Source: Methanoculleus sp. (GTDB taxonomy: Archaea > Halobacteriota > Methanomicrobia > Methanomicrobiales > Methanoculleaceae). From it: DNA of 64,000 bases. Positions within the stretch are counted from its first letter, which is position 1. Each line of letters opens with the position of its first letter. The DNA is taken from the NCBI GenBank assembly GCA_018433835.1, contig JAHDQM010000018.1:1-64000 (forward strand), in the 5' to 3' direction. A program made the translations under genes and the position numbers. Shown here one piece after another: positions 24,980 to 34,384 of this stretch. The notes below the pieces were generated by a model. The model saw only the letters and a list, made by a program, of their open reading frames with translations, did no database searches and was not told where the DNA came from.

Positions 24980-25981
24980 TCAGAACCAGGCATCCAGCGT
25001 CTTCTGCGCCGCTTTCACCGAGACCCGGGAAAGAGCGCTCCTGACCCGCTCTTCGGAGAAGTCGTAGCGGCCGCAGAGCATCTCTACGACCCCGTCGACG
25101 CCCGGCGCCCGCCACTCGAGAGTGTAGTCGTCGGTGACCGGCGGGTCGAGGAAGAATTCCCGGATCGGTCCGGGGTCGAACTCGGGCGATTTCTCCGCGA
25201 TCACGGACTCAAACTCGCCGTTCTTCACGACTTTTAAGGCCGTTTTGCCGCCGATGCCCCGGATTCCCGGGTTGAAGTCCGTGCCCACCAGGATGCCGAT
25301 CTCGACGAGTTGCTCCCTCGTGACGCCGAGGCAGTCGAGGAGGGAGGAGAGGACGATCCTCTCAGGGTTTACCGTGATCGTCCGCCCCCTGGCCTTTCGC
25401 CGACCGCTGACGGTGAGGTTGCGCACCAGCACCGGGGAGCCGAAGAGGAGCGAGTCGTAGTCCTGCGAGACCGCGTAGGTGACCATCCCCCTTCGCACCA
25501 TGTGGGCCGCCTGGGCTTCGCCCTCGCTCGGTGCCTGTATCCAGGGGATGCCGAGCAGGTCGAGGAGTTCGCGGGACGACTCGATGATGTGGCTGTCGAT
25601 CCGGGCGGATGCGCTCGCCTGCTTATACGCCTCCTCCATGTCCCCCTCCCTGAGCGCCGCTTTCCAGGCCTCGTCGGCCCTGACACGAATTTCCCGCCGC
25701 TCGTTGATCGTCTCCTGCTTGAACTCCGGCGGCTTCCCGTCGAAGACGAAGACCGGTTTGATGCCCTTCTCCAGGAAGTTGGCCGTCCGGAAGAGGATGC
25801 CGGAGAGGTGGGAGGTGATCCTTCCCGCGCCGTTCATCAGCGGGGTGCCGTCCGGCTGCCGGATGATGGAGAGGAACTGGTAGAGCGCGTTATGGGCGTC
25901 CACTGCGGCGATGCCGGAAAGGTCGTCCCACGTCAACGGTTCTTTACAATCTGCCAGGATATCTCGGATAGCAACGCCCAT
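24980..25981 (-). CDS. fen: Flap endonuclease 1 (FEN1)
   Basis: 333 residues, typical archaeal length. The N and I nuclease regions hold the acidic metal ligands: [50 protein letters not shown] and [18 protein letters not shown] (helix-hairpin-helix). The extreme C-terminus QKTLDAWF is a canonical PCNA-interacting PIP box. The enzyme removes 5' flaps during Okazaki-fragment maturation and base-excision repair. It is monocistronic. About 270 bases of non-coding DNA follow it toward the DUF2180 gene. Confidence 0.97.
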   Translation of the reverse strand: MGVAIRDILADCKEPLTWDDLSGIAAVDAHNALYQFLSIIRQPDGTPLMNGAGRITSHLSGILFRTANFLEKGIKPVFVFDGKPPEFKQETINERREIRVRADEAWKAALREGDMEEAYKQASASARIDSHIIESSRELLDLLGIPWIQAPSEGEAQAAHMVRRGMVTYAVSQDYDSLLFGSPVLVRNLTVSGRRKARGRTITVNPERIVLSSLLDCLGVTREQLVEIGILVGTDFNPGIRGIGGKTALKVVKNGEFESVIAEKSPEFDPGPIREFFLDPPVTDDYTLEWRAPGVDGVVEMLCGRYDFSEERVRSALSRVSVKAAQKTLDAWF

Positions 25982-26029
25982 GCTACCTGATCATGAGAGG
26001 GGGAGAGGCCATTAAGATGACGGTCCGGT

Positions 26030-26344
26030 TTACCGGTACATCCGTCGGGAGAGCCCGTCGACGATCTCCTCGATGTGGCTGACCGTATTGTCGTATTTGG
26101 CGCTCATCGTCTTTGTCATCTCCTCCATGTTCACGCGCATGGTGCGCTCCCGCTGTGCGACGCTCTCCTCAAGGCTCACGACCTTCATGCCGAGAGAGAT
26201 GAGCAGCCCCCCGAGGGAGAGCATCATGAACGTCGCAGCAACCGCTATGATCAGGTCCTGCCAGAACCGCATCACCAGTACGACGGTGGAGACCACCATC
26301 ACGATGGTGAGAACGATGTCGCCGATGAGTTCGCGAATCTCCAT
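26030..26344 (-). CDS. Small two-helix membrane protein with coiled-coil tail
   Basis: 104 residues. Two hydrophobic helices (about 8-26 and 32-52, with VVSTVVLVMRFW and TFMMLSLGGLLISLG) are followed by a charged helical tail VVSLEESVAQRERTMRVNMEEMTKTM that probably forms a coiled coil. No family recognised. It is divergent from the presenilin-like protease with only 57 bases between starts, which suggests a shared regulatory region and possibly related membrane roles. Confidence 0.75.
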   Translation of the reverse strand: MEIRELIGDIVLTIVMVVSTVVLVMRFWQDLIIAVAATFMMLSLGGLLISLGMKVVSLEESVAQRERTMRVNMEEMTKTMSAKYDNTVSHIEEIVDGLSRRMYR

Positions 26345-26401
26345 ATTTTAAAGTGATGAGGATGCATTAATTAACCTACCTATAGTGAATGGAGTTTTGT
26401 A

Positions 26402-27307
26402 ATGCAGATACGCGACTGGCTGCCACTTCTCGGAATGCCCCTCATGCTCCTGTCCGTCCAGCTGATTGCCGTCATCCTCGTCATCCCCATGCAGGCGGCG
26501 GGACTTGTGGCGTTTGAAGATCCCGAATCGGTGGCAAATCCCCTTATATTCATAGGGATGCTGCTCGTCTTCACGCTGGTCCTGCTCCTCCTGATCCGGG
26601 CGGGAGGACGGCGTTTCATCTCGGTCTTCATCGGCATCTCGATATTCCTGACGTTCGTCTACATCTTCTCGGCGCTCTCCCTCCTCGCGCTCGGAACCTC
26701 CGGTGCCGCCGCCGCCGTGACGCTCATCGGTGCCGGAGCGGCGACGGCGCTCCTCTACCTCTACCCGGAGTGGTACGTTATCGATACCCTCGGCGTGTTG
26801 ATATCCGCCGGGATTGCATCCATCTTCGGGATATCCCTCGCCGTCCTGCCGGTGCTCGTGCTGCTCGTGCTGCTCGCGGTCTACGACGCCATATCGGTTT
26901 ACCGGACTAAGCACATGATCACGCTGGCCGAAGGCGTCCTCGAGACAAAAGCCCCCATCATGGTCGTGGTTCCGAAGAGAATGGACTACTCGTTCCGGCG
27001 GGAGGGACTCAGGATCGAGGAGGGGGAGGAGCGCGGCGCGTTCGTCATGGGTATGGGCGACCTGATCATGCCCTCCATCCTCGTGGCATCGTCGCACGTC
27101 TTTGTGGATGCGCCCGCCGTCCTCTGGGTTCTCTCCGTCCCGACGCTCGGCGCGATGGCGGGGTCGCTTGCAGGCCTCGCGGTGCTTCTCTACTTTGTCA
27201 ACAAGGGAAAGCCCCAGGCGGGGCTCCCCCCCTTAAATAGTGGTGCTATAATTGGGTTTCTGGTTGGAGCGGCTCTCGCAGGTTCGTTTTCGTGGCTTCC
27301 TTTTTGA
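26402..27307 (+). CDS. Presenilin-like A22 family membrane aspartyl protease (PSH)
   Basis: 301 residues and about nine membrane helices. The two catalytic aspartates are in LLAVYDAISVYRTKHM (YD motif) and AFVMGMGDLIMPS (GxGD motif). The C-terminal PAL-equivalent reads PPLN. The length equals that of the crystallised Methanoculleus marisnigri PSH. It cleaves peptide bonds inside the membrane; natural substrates in archaea are unknown. ATG 26402 follows an ggag site. Its 3' end overlaps the convergent GTPase gene by 62 bases. Confidence 0.92.
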   Translation: MQIRDWLPLLGMPLMLLSVQLIAVILVIPMQAAGLVAFEDPESVANPLIFIGMLLVFTLVLLLLIRAGGRRFISVFIGISIFLTFVYIFSALSLLALGTSGAAAAVTLIGAGAATALLYLYPEWYVIDTLGVLISAGIASIFGISLAVLPVLVLLVLLAVYDAISVYRTKHMITLAEGVLETKAPIMVVVPKRMDYSFRREGLRIEEGEERGAFVMGMGDLIMPSILVASSHVFVDAPAVLWVLSVPTLGAMAGSLAGLAVLLYFVNKGKPQAGLPPLNSGAIIGFLVGAALAGSFSWLPF

Positions 27308-28235
27308 ATGTGAGCAGGAGGTCGAGCACCGCCTCCACCCCCTCGCCGGTGAGGGTGGACATCTCCGGGTAACCCTCGATCCCCCGGATATCCGCCTTGT
27401 TTACGACCGCCACCACCGGCACATCGACGATCCGGCGTATCTCATCGAGGAGCCGGACCTGGTCGTCGAGCGCGTACCCGCAGTGCTCGCTTGCGTCCAG
27501 GATGAAGAGCACGACGTCGGCCGTGTTGATGATGGCGCTTACCGCCTGCCGCTCGATGGGGTTCCTCTCATCCGCCGGGCGCACAAGGACTCCGGGCGTA
27601 TCGATGAGCTGGATCCGGTCGCGTTTCCCGATATCGTGGTGGCCGACGACGATCCCCTTGGTGGTGAACGGGTAGGCGGCGATCTCGGGTTCCGCCGTTG
27701 AGACGAGCCGGATAAACGAAGATTTCCCGACGTTGGGGAATCCCGCCACCACCACGGTGAAGTCGTCCTCGCTCACGTGCGGGAGTTTTCGCAGGATGTT
27801 TCTCGCCTCATTCAGGAATAAGAGGTCGTCTTCCACCTGGTGGACGACAGAGGAGATGCGGGCAACGGCCTGCCGCCGTTTCCTGTCTGTTTCTCCTGCA
27901 GACCGCATGCTGCGGGTGTAACCGGAGCCGATGATCCTGACCCGGTCGGCCGCCCAGGTGACGGCGCCGAGGGACCGCTTTATCCGGTCGAGCGAGACGA
28001 GGATATCGGTCGCCTCCTGGTAAAAGGGGGAGAGGCGCTCGAAGCTTGGAAACGAGCCGACCACGCTTGTCAGCTTGTCGTGGATGGCGCTCGCGACCGC
28101 TCTCACGAACTCCTCGTTAGCGGTATCGACGTTGGTCTTCAGTTTCTTTTTGGCCGCCGCCCTGCGAAGACTGCGGTCGAGCACCTCGTCCGCCGTCGGA
28201 ACGGTCGGGATAGTTTCAAACTCCACTGTACGCAC
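27246..28235 (-). CDS. NOG1-type GTPase
   Basis: 329 residues. A helical N-terminal domain (about 1-155) with VEDDLLFLNEARNILRKLP is typical of NOG1. The GTPase domain follows: G1 GFPNVGKSSF, G3 DTPGVLVRP, G4 NKAD. Family members assist large-subunit ribosome assembly. Overlap by 62 bases with the convergent protease gene means transcripts are complementary there. The start MRTVEFETIPTVPTADEVLDRS is family-like. The promoter region is shared with the CBS regulator (39 bases between starts). Confidence 0.93.
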   Translation of the reverse strand: MRTVEFETIPTVPTADEVLDRSLRRAAAKKKLKTNVDTANEEFVRAVASAIHDKLTSVVGSFPSFERLSPFYQEATDILVSLDRIKRSLGAVTWAADRVRIIGSGYTRSMRSAGETDRKRRQAVARISSVVHQVEDDLLFLNEARNILRKLPHVSEDDFTVVVAGFPNVGKSSFIRLVSTAEPEIAAYPFTTKGIVVGHHDIGKRDRIQLIDTPGVLVRPADERNPIERQAVSAIINTADVVLFILDASEHCGYALDDQVRLLDEIRRIVDVPVVAVVNKADIRGIEGYPEMSTLTGEGVEAVLDLLLTFKKEATKTNLREPLQPETQL

Positions 28236-28274
28236 AACCTAATGTATTTAAACAACGTATTATGAGTGATAATT

Positions 28275-29156
28275 ATGGATCTTTCTCCGATTCAGAAGGA
28301 CATCCTGATAACTCTGATTACCCTCTATCATCAGTCTTCTCACTCTATAAAAGGTGAGGAGATCGCGGATGTGCTCAAGCGCAACCCCGGCACTGTCCGC
28401 AACCAGATGCAGGCGTTGAAAGCACTGGGGCTTGTCGACGGCGTTCCCGGTCCCAAAGGGGGCTACAGCCCGACTGCAGGTGCGTATAAGGAACTGAATC
28501 TCGGAGATCTCGAGCACCAGTCCGAGGTGCCGATCCTCCGCGACGGGGAGAAGGTGAAGGGCGTCCGGGTCGCGGAGCTCGGTTTCACCACCCTCTGCCA
28601 CCCGGACCTCTGTCAGGCGGTGGCCAGGATCATCGGGAGCGTGAAACTCTTCCGCGTAGGGGATATGGTCACGATCGGGCCCACGCCGGTGAATAAACTC
28701 CTCGTCCGCGGAGAAATCTTCGGTATGGACGAGAACCTTCAGGCGCTCCTGATCAGCGTTTCAGAGATGATATCCCTGCCGAAACAGTCGATCAAGCACT
28801 ATATGAGCACCCCGCTCCTGACCCTGCCGCTCACGGCAACCCTCCGGGATGCCGTCCACCTCTTCAACACGCATCACATCCACGGGGCGCCGGTGCTGCA
28901 GGACGGCGGCGACCTCGCGGGCATCGTGACGTTGAGCGATGTCGCCCGCGGCCTGGACGAGGGCATGACGCTGGATACGCCCGTTACAAAGGTCATGACC
29001 GCCGATGTGGTGGAGGCGCCGTCGTCGATCCGGCTCTACGAGCTCGTGGGGCGGTTCAAGGAACGGGCGATTGGGAGGTTGATTGTGGTCGAGGACGGTA
29101 AGCCCGTCGGGATCGTTACCCAGACCGATATTATTCGGGTGTTTCCCTCACTTTGA
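28275..29156 (+). CDS. Winged-helix regulator with paired CBS domains
   Basis: 293 residues from ATG 28275 (GTG 28266 also possible). The N-terminal winged helix (PIQKDILITLITLYHQSSHSIKGEEIADVLKRNPGTVRNQMQALKALGLV) binds DNA. The C-terminus has two CBS repeats (YMSTPLLTLPLTATLRDAVHLF..., VMTADVVEAPSSIRLYELVGRF...VTQTDII), which in this family bind adenine nucleotides or SAM. It is probably a transcription factor sensing cell energy or SAM; targets are unknown. It is divergent from the NOG1-type gene. Confidence 0.9.
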   Translation: MDLSPIQKDILITLITLYHQSSHSIKGEEIADVLKRNPGTVRNQMQALKALGLVDGVPGPKGGYSPTAGAYKELNLGDLEHQSEVPILRDGEKVKGVRVAELGFTTLCHPDLCQAVARIIGSVKLFRVGDMVTIGPTPVNKLLVRGEIFGMDENLQALLISVSEMISLPKQSIKHYMSTPLLTLPLTATLRDAVHLFNTHHIHGAPVLQDGGDLAGIVTLSDVARGLDEGMTLDTPVTKVMTADVVEAPSSIRLYELVGRFKERAIGRLIVVEDGKPVGIVTQTDIIRVFPSL

Positions 29157-29208
29157 TACCCTCCACGTTCGGAATTTCGCGCTTCAACCCCTCTGGAGAC
29201 GGATAAGT

Positions 29209-29216
29209 ATTTATAT
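29209..29216 (+). promoter_or_regulatory. TATA box of the histone gene
   Basis: The octamer atttatat is a strong archaeal TATA box. Initiation is expected about 25 bases downstream, near 29240, giving a leader of roughly 60 bases that starts with the hairpin at 29245. Confidence 0.65.
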
Positions 29217-29244
29217 GAGAATACCTATGGTGCTTCTGTAAAAC

Positions 29245-29277
29245 GAGTTCTGTGTGTGAGTGCATTTCACAGAACTC
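29245..29277 (+). promoter_or_regulatory. Stem-loop in the histone mRNA leader
   Basis: Perfect 10-bp inverted repeat gagttctgtg (29245-29254) and cacagaactc (29268-29277) with a 13-base loop. It sits just after the predicted transcription start and directly before the aaggggg ribosome site at about 29282-29288. It is a candidate mRNA stabiliser or translation regulator. Confidence 0.6.
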
Positions 29278-29300
29278 AATGAAAAGGGGGAAATGAGATC

Positions 29301-29510
29301 ATGACTGATATACCTCTGGCACCAGTTGGCAGAATCGTAAAGAAGTCCGGCGCGGAGCGTGTGAGTTCCGATGCCAATGAAGAACTCGCAAAACTGATGG
29401 AACAGTACGCCTCAAGGATCGCGAAAGAAGCGATCAAATTGGCGGGTCACGCAGGCAGGAAGACGGTCAAGGCAACCGATGTCCGGATGGCGGCCGAGAC
29501 CGTGAAGTAA
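29301..29510 (+). CDS. Archaeal histone
   Basis: 69 residues, the size of HMfA/B-type histones. It has the three-helix histone fold: LAPVGRIVKKSGAERVS, then EELAKLMEQYASRIAKEAIKLAGHAGRKTV and KATDVRMAAETVK. Such proteins dimerise and wrap DNA into extended nucleosomes. A very strong ribosome site (aaggggg) and promoter suggest high expression. A run of eight T at 29527-29534 ends the transcript. Confidence 0.97.
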   Translation: MTDIPLAPVGRIVKKSGAERVSSDANEELAKLMEQYASRIAKEAIKLAGHAGRKTVKATDVRMAAETVK

Positions 29511-29522
29511 CCCAACACGGAC

Positions 29523-29536
29523 TCTCTTTTTTTTCG
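29523..29536 (+). terminator. Poly-T terminator after the histone gene
   Basis: A ctc followed by eight T, starting about 17 bases after the histone stop codon, is the usual archaeal oligo-T termination signal. Confidence 0.6.
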
Positions 29537-29563
29537 ACCTAAAGATACCTGCTCTCCCGGTAT

Positions 29564-29576
29564 GAACCGGAGGTTC
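29564..29576. repeat. Isolated GNA-loop hairpin
   Basis: gaacc-gga-ggttc, a perfect five-base stem with loop gga in non-coding DNA. It matches the loop type and closing C-G pair of the elements at 1-141 and 16026-16042 but lacks the gagcatga leader. Confidence 0.4.
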
Positions 29577-29778
29577 CGGGAAGGCCGGAAGGACAGTTTT
29601 TTCAATGCCGGCGGTTCGTTATACAGCTCCCTTCAAAAACCTTCGCCCGCGGGCAGCGGCGCCGTCGGCGTTTCCTGGCAAAAAGTCTACCTTTCCGATA
29701 GCGAATCTATAAAGCAATTTTCCTGTGATTTTATGGACTTTAGAAGATTTAAATAGTACAAACGACCCACGGTTCTGT

Positions 29779-30036
29779 ATGAGCAAAACGTTCTGCCGTG
29801 CGCTTGCCCGGAGGAAAGTGATGAGTAACGATGGCATGGTCATCGGGACCATCAAGAATATCATAGTCGACCTCACCACGGGACAGGTTGTCGACCTGCT
29901 TGTCAAACCGGACGAGACATTTAAGACAGACGGCTACAGGACGGATGGGGACAAGATGCTCGTGCCGTTCGAGGCGGTAAAGGATATAAAAGATTATGTC
30001 GTGGTCGATCGCTACCTGCTGAAGAGATCGGGATAA
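29779..30036 (+). CDS. PRC-barrel domain protein
   Basis: 85 residues from ATG 29779. One PRC-barrel spans the protein: ARRKVMSNDGMVIGTIKNIIVDLTTGQVVDLLVKP, then [24 protein letters not shown]. Archaeal single-domain PRC barrels are linked to cell division (CdpB-type) and RNA metabolism; the exact role here is unknown. A TATA element (atttaaat, about 29747-29754) places initiation at the ATG itself, so the mRNA is probably leaderless. It overlaps the convergent phosphatase gene by 25 bases. Confidence 0.9.
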   Translation: MSKTFCRALARRKVMSNDGMVIGTIKNIIVDLTTGQVVDLLVKPDETFKTDGYRTDGDKMLVPFEAVKDIKDYVVVDRYLLKRSG

Positions 30037-30716
30037 TACTTTTTTACCGCTTCTACAAATCCGTCACCGTAAGTCCCTTCGGCGACCCAGTCCGCCGCCG
30101 TACGGGTCAGGGCCGGGGCATTTCGCACCGCAACGCCGATTCCGGCGGCTTCAAGCATCTCGATATCGTTTTCGGAGTCTCCGATAGCCATCATCTCTGC
30201 GGGGGAAAGTCCCATCTCCCCGGCAAGCTCCGCGAGCGCCGTCCCCTTGTTCACGCCGAATGCCTGAAGGTGGATTGCAAACCCGGTATCCAGCAACCGG
30301 ACGGGGAGGTGGCGGTTGCGGATGACCATTCGAGCCTCTTCGACGTCGATGTTCCGGGCGAAGGCCACGTCGGCGAACCGGTACTGCGCACTGTAGAGTT
30401 CGAGCTGGACGCCCTTTTCGGCAAAATAGTCGTTGAGATCCTCGAAGGCTGCGAGGCAGACTTTCCGGTCGCCGGGGATGCGGAGGGTGCCTGAAAACCC
30501 CCTCCGGTAGACGCCGCCGTTCTCGCCGATGATCGTCCCGTCCGTCCCGACCATCTTGCAGAGACCGTCCATGAAGCAGACGGTGTTGCCGCTTGCGAGC
30601 ACCACCTCGATGCCGGCGTCGACGAGGGTACGGACGGCCTCGACGGCAGCGGTGCTGATCCGCCGCCGCCGGTCGGTGATGGTGCCGTCGACATCCGTTA
30701 CTAGCGCCCTTAACAC
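30012..30716 (-). CDS. Phosphoglycolate phosphatase (HAD family)
   Basis: 234 residues. HAD motif [17 protein letters not shown], motif II LASGN, motif III K in NKGTALAEL, and motif [15 protein letters not shown] are all present. A C2-type cap lies between II and III. It matches the archaeal phosphoglycolate phosphatase (TA0175-type) family. It would clear 2-phosphoglycolate formed by RuBisCO oxygenation or DNA repair, which fits with PRK in the same region. It overlaps radA by seven bases and is probably its operon partner. Confidence 0.9.
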   Translation of the reverse strand: MLRALVTDVDGTITDRRRRISTAAVEAVRTLVDAGIEVVLASGNTVCFMDGLCKMVGTDGTIIGENGGVYRRGFSGTLRIPGDRKVCLAAFEDLNDYFAEKGVQLELYSAQYRFADVAFARNIDVEEARMVIRNRHLPVRLLDTGFAIHLQAFGVNKGTALAELAGEMGLSPAEMMAIGDSENDIEMLEAAGIGVAVRNAPALTRTAADWVAEGTYGDGFVEAVKKYYPDLFSR

Positions 30717-31684
30717 TGCTTGAGCCCTGCCTGTTCGACCATGAATGCCGCCTCGCCCTCGGGGAGGTTGGGGCTGTCTACCAGGCGGGCGACCCTTTTA
30801 CCTCCCTTGCTCTTTCTGAGGTAGAGCCGGAAGGTTGCGGTGTGCCCGACGATGTTGCCGCCGATCGGTTTCGTGGGGTCGCCGAAGAGGACGCCGGGGT
30901 TCGACATCACCTGGTTGGTCACGAGGCCGACTGCGTTGTGATCGTCGATCAGTTTCAGGAGATCGTGCATGTGGCGGTTCAGTTTCTGCTGCCGGGGAGC
31001 AAGGGTGCCCCGTCCCGCGTACTCCGAACGGAAGAGGGACGTCAACGAGTCGATGACGAAGAGCCTGACCGGGTAATCGGAGGTCCGCAGGTCGTTTGCG
31101 AGTTCCCGTGCGGTCTCGAGGAGCAGCATCTGGTGATCGGAGCTGTGCGCCCGCGCGACATGGATCCGTTCGAGGACATCTTCAATCTGACCGAGGTCCG
31201 CTTCTTCGGGAAGTCCGTCGAGCATCTGCTCGATCCGCTCCGGGCGGAACGTGTTCTCGGTATCGACGTAGATGACTCCGCCGTGCAGGCCGCCGAGTTC
31301 TTCGGGGAGCTGGGCGTTGACGGCCATCTGGTGGACGAGCTGGCTCTTCCCGGACCCGAACTCGCCGTAGACCTCCGTTATCGCCTGCGTCTCGAGGCCG
31401 CCGCCGACCAGTTCGTCGAACTCGGGAACCAGCGTCCTGAGCTTCTTGATATCCTTCCTCTTGTCTAGGATATCCCGGCCTGTCTTGAAGCCCCCGATAT
31501 CCGCCATCTTCCGGGCGGCGAGAATCACCTTCTTTGCGGTCGCCTCACCGATCTCCGCCGCCTCGGCGAGATCCGACGTTGTGGCCGTTGCGACGCTTTC
31601 GACGGTCCCGTATCCGGCCTCCCGGAGTTTCTCTGCTGTGGTTGCCCCGACGCCGGGTAAATCTTCAAGATCAATCTCTGACAT
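30710..31684 (-). CDS. radA: DNA repair and recombination protein RadA
   Basis: 324 residues from ATG 31684, which follows gaggaatgag; a start four codons earlier is less likely. The N-terminal helix-hairpin-helix ([20 protein letters not shown]) and polymerisation motif region precede the RecA core: Walker [15 protein letters not shown], Walker [13 protein letters not shown], and L2 region [24 protein letters not shown]. It forms filaments for strand exchange in homologous recombination. It is followed by the phosphatase gene. It has its own 108-base upstream region after the RPA gene, with a TATA-like element. Confidence 0.97.
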   Translation of the reverse strand: MSEIDLEDLPGVGATTAEKLREAGYGTVESVATATTSDLAEAAEIGEATAKKVILAARKMADIGGFKTGRDILDKRKDIKKLRTLVPEFDELVGGGLETQAITEVYGEFGSGKSQLVHQMAVNAQLPEELGGLHGGVIYVDTENTFRPERIEQMLDGLPEEADLGQIEDVLERIHVARAHSSDHQMLLLETARELANDLRTSDYPVRLFVIDSLTSLFRSEYAGRGTLAPRQQKLNRHMHDLLKLIDDHNAVGLVTNQVMSNPGVLFGDPTKPIGGNIVGHTATFRLYLRKSKGGKRVARLVDSPNLPEGEAAFMVEQAGLKQC

Positions 31685-31792
31685 CTCATTCCTCACTTGA
31701 TCTCTATGGTGTGTTCCGTTACGCTACACTAAGAGTCTATACCGGGAGACATAAAGGTCGCTTGCCGTGCGGGGTGAAAGTGAAGTTCGGGA

Positions 31793-33076
31793 TCAGGAGC
31801 CTCCGGAGATCCGATCCAGGCGACGGTGCAGGTCTTCCTGATCGGGTATTACAGCCTCCAGGCGGCTTAGACTGATCACGCCCCGGTGCACCGTACCCCT
31901 GGCGCGCACATGGTATCCGACGGGCAGCGGCCCGGCGAGGAGGTAGCAGGCATCGCCGGTATCGATGCATGTTCCCTGCCTGGTGGCGACGACCGTTCCC
32001 TCGACCTCCACCTCCTTCTCCTCTTCGCCGAGGACGACGAAAGCGCTCCCCCACGAGAGGTGCACCTCGAGGTCGCCGTACCGCCCTCGCTTCGCTGCTG
32101 CGTTGTAAACCTCGATCCGGTCGCCGGGCACCAGGTGTTCGTCCGCCTTCTTGCCCCAGATGACGACCGGGATCTCTCCGGTATCGTCGGCGACGATAAC
32201 GTTCCGGACCGATGACTGCCGCCCGTTCCGCGTGACGAACGAGTGAGGGGGCTGCACGGAGAGAACCGTTCCGGCGAGCGAATACGACCCCCCTTCCTCC
32301 ACGTCGGCGACGGTCTTCATCGGGACGGCGATCTCGCGGTCGGAGCGCAGGACGGATGCCGCCTCGCCGAGGCTGTACTCGACGCCCTTAACGCTATCCC
32401 GTGCAACGGCGCCGCGGATGACGACTGTCTCCCCCGCTTGGACTCCTTCAAGAATGGCCGGTGTCCAGCAGACGAGCCGGAAAACGCCGTCTTCGTTCCC
32501 GACCACCACTTCGACCATCGCCCCCGGGCTGCCGTCGCGCCTCTTGAACGCCCGCGCCTCCTCTACCGAGATCACCCTGACCTCGAGGTCTCCCCCCGGT
32601 CCGGGGAGCGTGGAGGGCCCGGTCTCCTCGCAGGCGATCTCGCACGCCGCCTTCTGGATGGCGACGGCGGTGACGTCGGTGACCTTCCCGCCGCCCTTCG
32701 GCCGGCCGAGGATCTCGAGCACGTCCCCGGCCTCGATCTCGGAGACGCCGGCAGCCTTCTCGTCCCAGAGGGTCAGCCTGGCCCTGCCGGTCTCGTCCCC
32801 CACCATCACGTTCGCGACGATGCCGGCCGTGCCGTCGGGCCGCTCGAACTCCCGGGGCTCCTCGACGGAGAGCACCCTGGCAAAAAAGCACGCAAGGCTC
32901 GGGGCCGCCGTGAGGTCGTGTATCCGGATGTGCGCCCGCCCGAGGTCTTTGACGACCAGCATCGCCGCCGTCCGATCGTCGAGCAGGTCCCCCGACTCCG
33001 CCACCTTCTCCTCCACCCGGCGCTCGAACTCTCCCTCCGGGAGGAGGTCGTCGACCAGAAGGTAGTGGAACTTCAC
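31793..33076 (-). CDS. Multi-OB-fold single-stranded DNA-binding protein (RPA-like)
   Basis: 427 residues with at least three OB repeats, each shaped like 'V.SVEEPREFERPDGTAGIVANVMVGDETGRARLTLWDEKA' (about residues 66-110, 170-215, 265-310). A further C-terminal OB-like strand set lies at 330-400. The N-terminal helical part (EFERRVEEKVAESGDLLDDRTAAMLVVKDLGR) is typical of euryarchaeal RPA. No zinc finger is seen. It coats ssDNA in replication and repair. It lies 15 bases after lysA and just before radA, a functional pairing with recombination. Confidence 0.93.
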   Translation of the reverse strand: MKFHYLLVDDLLPEGEFERRVEEKVAESGDLLDDRTAAMLVVKDLGRAHIRIHDLTAAPSLACFFARVLSVEEPREFERPDGTAGIVANVMVGDETGRARLTLWDEKAAGVSEIEAGDVLEILGRPKGGGKVTDVTAVAIQKAACEIACEETGPSTLPGPGGDLEVRVISVEEARAFKRRDGSPGAMVEVVVGNEDGVFRLVCWTPAILEGVQAGETVVIRGAVARDSVKGVEYSLGEAASVLRSDREIAVPMKTVADVEEGGSYSLAGTVLSVQPPHSFVTRNGRQSSVRNVIVADDTGEIPVVIWGKKADEHLVPGDRIEVYNAAAKRGRYGDLEVHLSWGSAFVVLGEEEKEVEVEGTVVATRQGTCIDTGDACYLLAGPLPVGYHVRARGTVHRGVISLSRLEAVIPDQEDLHRRLDRISGGS

Positions 33077-33091
33077 AGTGCCGCTCCGCTC

Positions 33092-34384
33092 CTACGCCTG
33101 CCAGGGGGGCGTCACCATGGGGGCGGTCAGGTCTTCGATCGTCTCGGCCCGGCGCATCAGGGCCGCCTTCTCGCCCGCGAGGAGCACCTCGGCGCACCGG
33201 GGGCGGCTGTTGTACTGGGACGACATTGCAAACCCGTATGCCCCGGCATCCAGCACCGCGATGATGTCGCCGGCCGCGAGCGTAGGCAGCATCCGGTCTT
33301 TCGCGAGGATGTCGCCCGTCTCGCAGATCGGCCCCGTGACGGAATACTCCCGCACGGGGGGGGCGTCCGCCTTGTTCGCCGCCACGACCTCGTGGTAGGA
33401 GTCGTACATCGTCGGCCGGACGAGCAGGTTGAACCCGGCATCGACGTTCGCGAAGGTCTTGTGAGCCGTCTTGACCGAGTTGACCCTTGTGAGGAGAATC
33501 GTCGAGTCGCCGACGAGCCACCGGCCCGGCTCGACCCAGAGTTCCGGCTCGATCCCGAGATCGCGGATGCCCCGGAGGAAGACGGGCATGACCGCTCCCG
33601 CGTACTCCTCAGGTGTCGGGGCCCGGTCGGTCTCCCGGCGGTAGGGGATGCCGAGGCCACCCCCGATATCGATGAAGGCGGGGTCGACCCCGATATCGAT
33701 GAGGTCGCGGGCGACACCGATCAGCACCTCGACCTCGCGGGCGAAGGGCTCCACGGCGAGGATCTGCGAGCCGATGTGGCAGTGGATCCCGACCGGGTTG
33801 ATGTGCTCGGCGTCGAGCGCCTCGCGGTAGGCATCGAGTATCTCTCCTGCGGGAATACCGAACTTGCTTGTCGCGAGACCCGTCGCGATCTTCGGGTGGG
33901 TGGGGACGTCGATCGCCGGATTGACCCTGAAGGCGATATCGACGGTCTTGCCTGCCCTTGCGGCCGTCGCGTCGAGCTGCCGGAGTTCGTCGGGCGAGTC
34001 CACCGAGACGCGGATGCCTTTCTCGACAGCGAGGGCGAGGTCGGCGGGGGTCTTTGAGCTCCCGTTGAAGAGGAGCGACTCAGGACGCATCCCGGCCGCG
34101 AGGGCGAGCGCGACCTCGCCAGCGGAGAAGACGTCGGCCCCGGCGCCCATCGACGCGAGCGTCTTGAAGACCGCCAGGTTGCCGTTCGCCTTCGCGGCGT
34201 AGAGTACGCTGACCTTCGGATAATGGGCGGTGAGGGCGCCGGAGAGCCGGCGGAAGTTCTCGCGGATCCGCGCTTCGTCGGTGACGTAGAGCGGGGTGCC
34301 GAACCGTTCCGCAAGGTCAACCGTATCGTGCTCGCCGATAACAAGGCGGCCGTTCCTGACCGAGAGGTGCGAGGGGAGGATCAC
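33092..34384 (-). CDS. lysA: Diaminopimelate decarboxylase
   Basis: 430 residues, fold-type III PLP enzyme. The PLP lysine lies in [18 protein letters not shown] (about residue 64). [28 protein letters not shown] and the substrate-binding [10 protein letters not shown] and [14 protein letters not shown] are conserved. It converts meso-diaminopimelate to lysine. It overlaps dapL by ATGA (34381-34384), so the two final lysine steps are coupled. Confidence 0.97.
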   Translation of the reverse strand: MILPSHLSVRNGRLVIGEHDTVDLAERFGTPLYVTDEARIRENFRRLSGALTAHYPKVSVLYAAKANGNLAVFKTLASMGAGADVFSAGEVALALAAGMRPESLLFNGSSKTPADLALAVEKGIRVSVDSPDELRQLDATAARAGKTVDIAFRVNPAIDVPTHPKIATGLATSKFGIPAGEILDAYREALDAEHINPVGIHCHIGSQILAVEPFAREVEVLIGVARDLIDIGVDPAFIDIGGGLGIPYRRETDRAPTPEEYAGAVMPVFLRGIRDLGIEPELWVEPGRWLVGDSTILLTRVNSVKTAHKTFANVDAGFNLLVRPTMYDSYHEVVAANKADAPPVREYSVTGPICETGDILAKDRMLPTLAAGDIIAVLDAGAYGFAMSSQYNSRPRCAEVLLAGEKAALMRRAETIEDLTAPMVTPPWQA

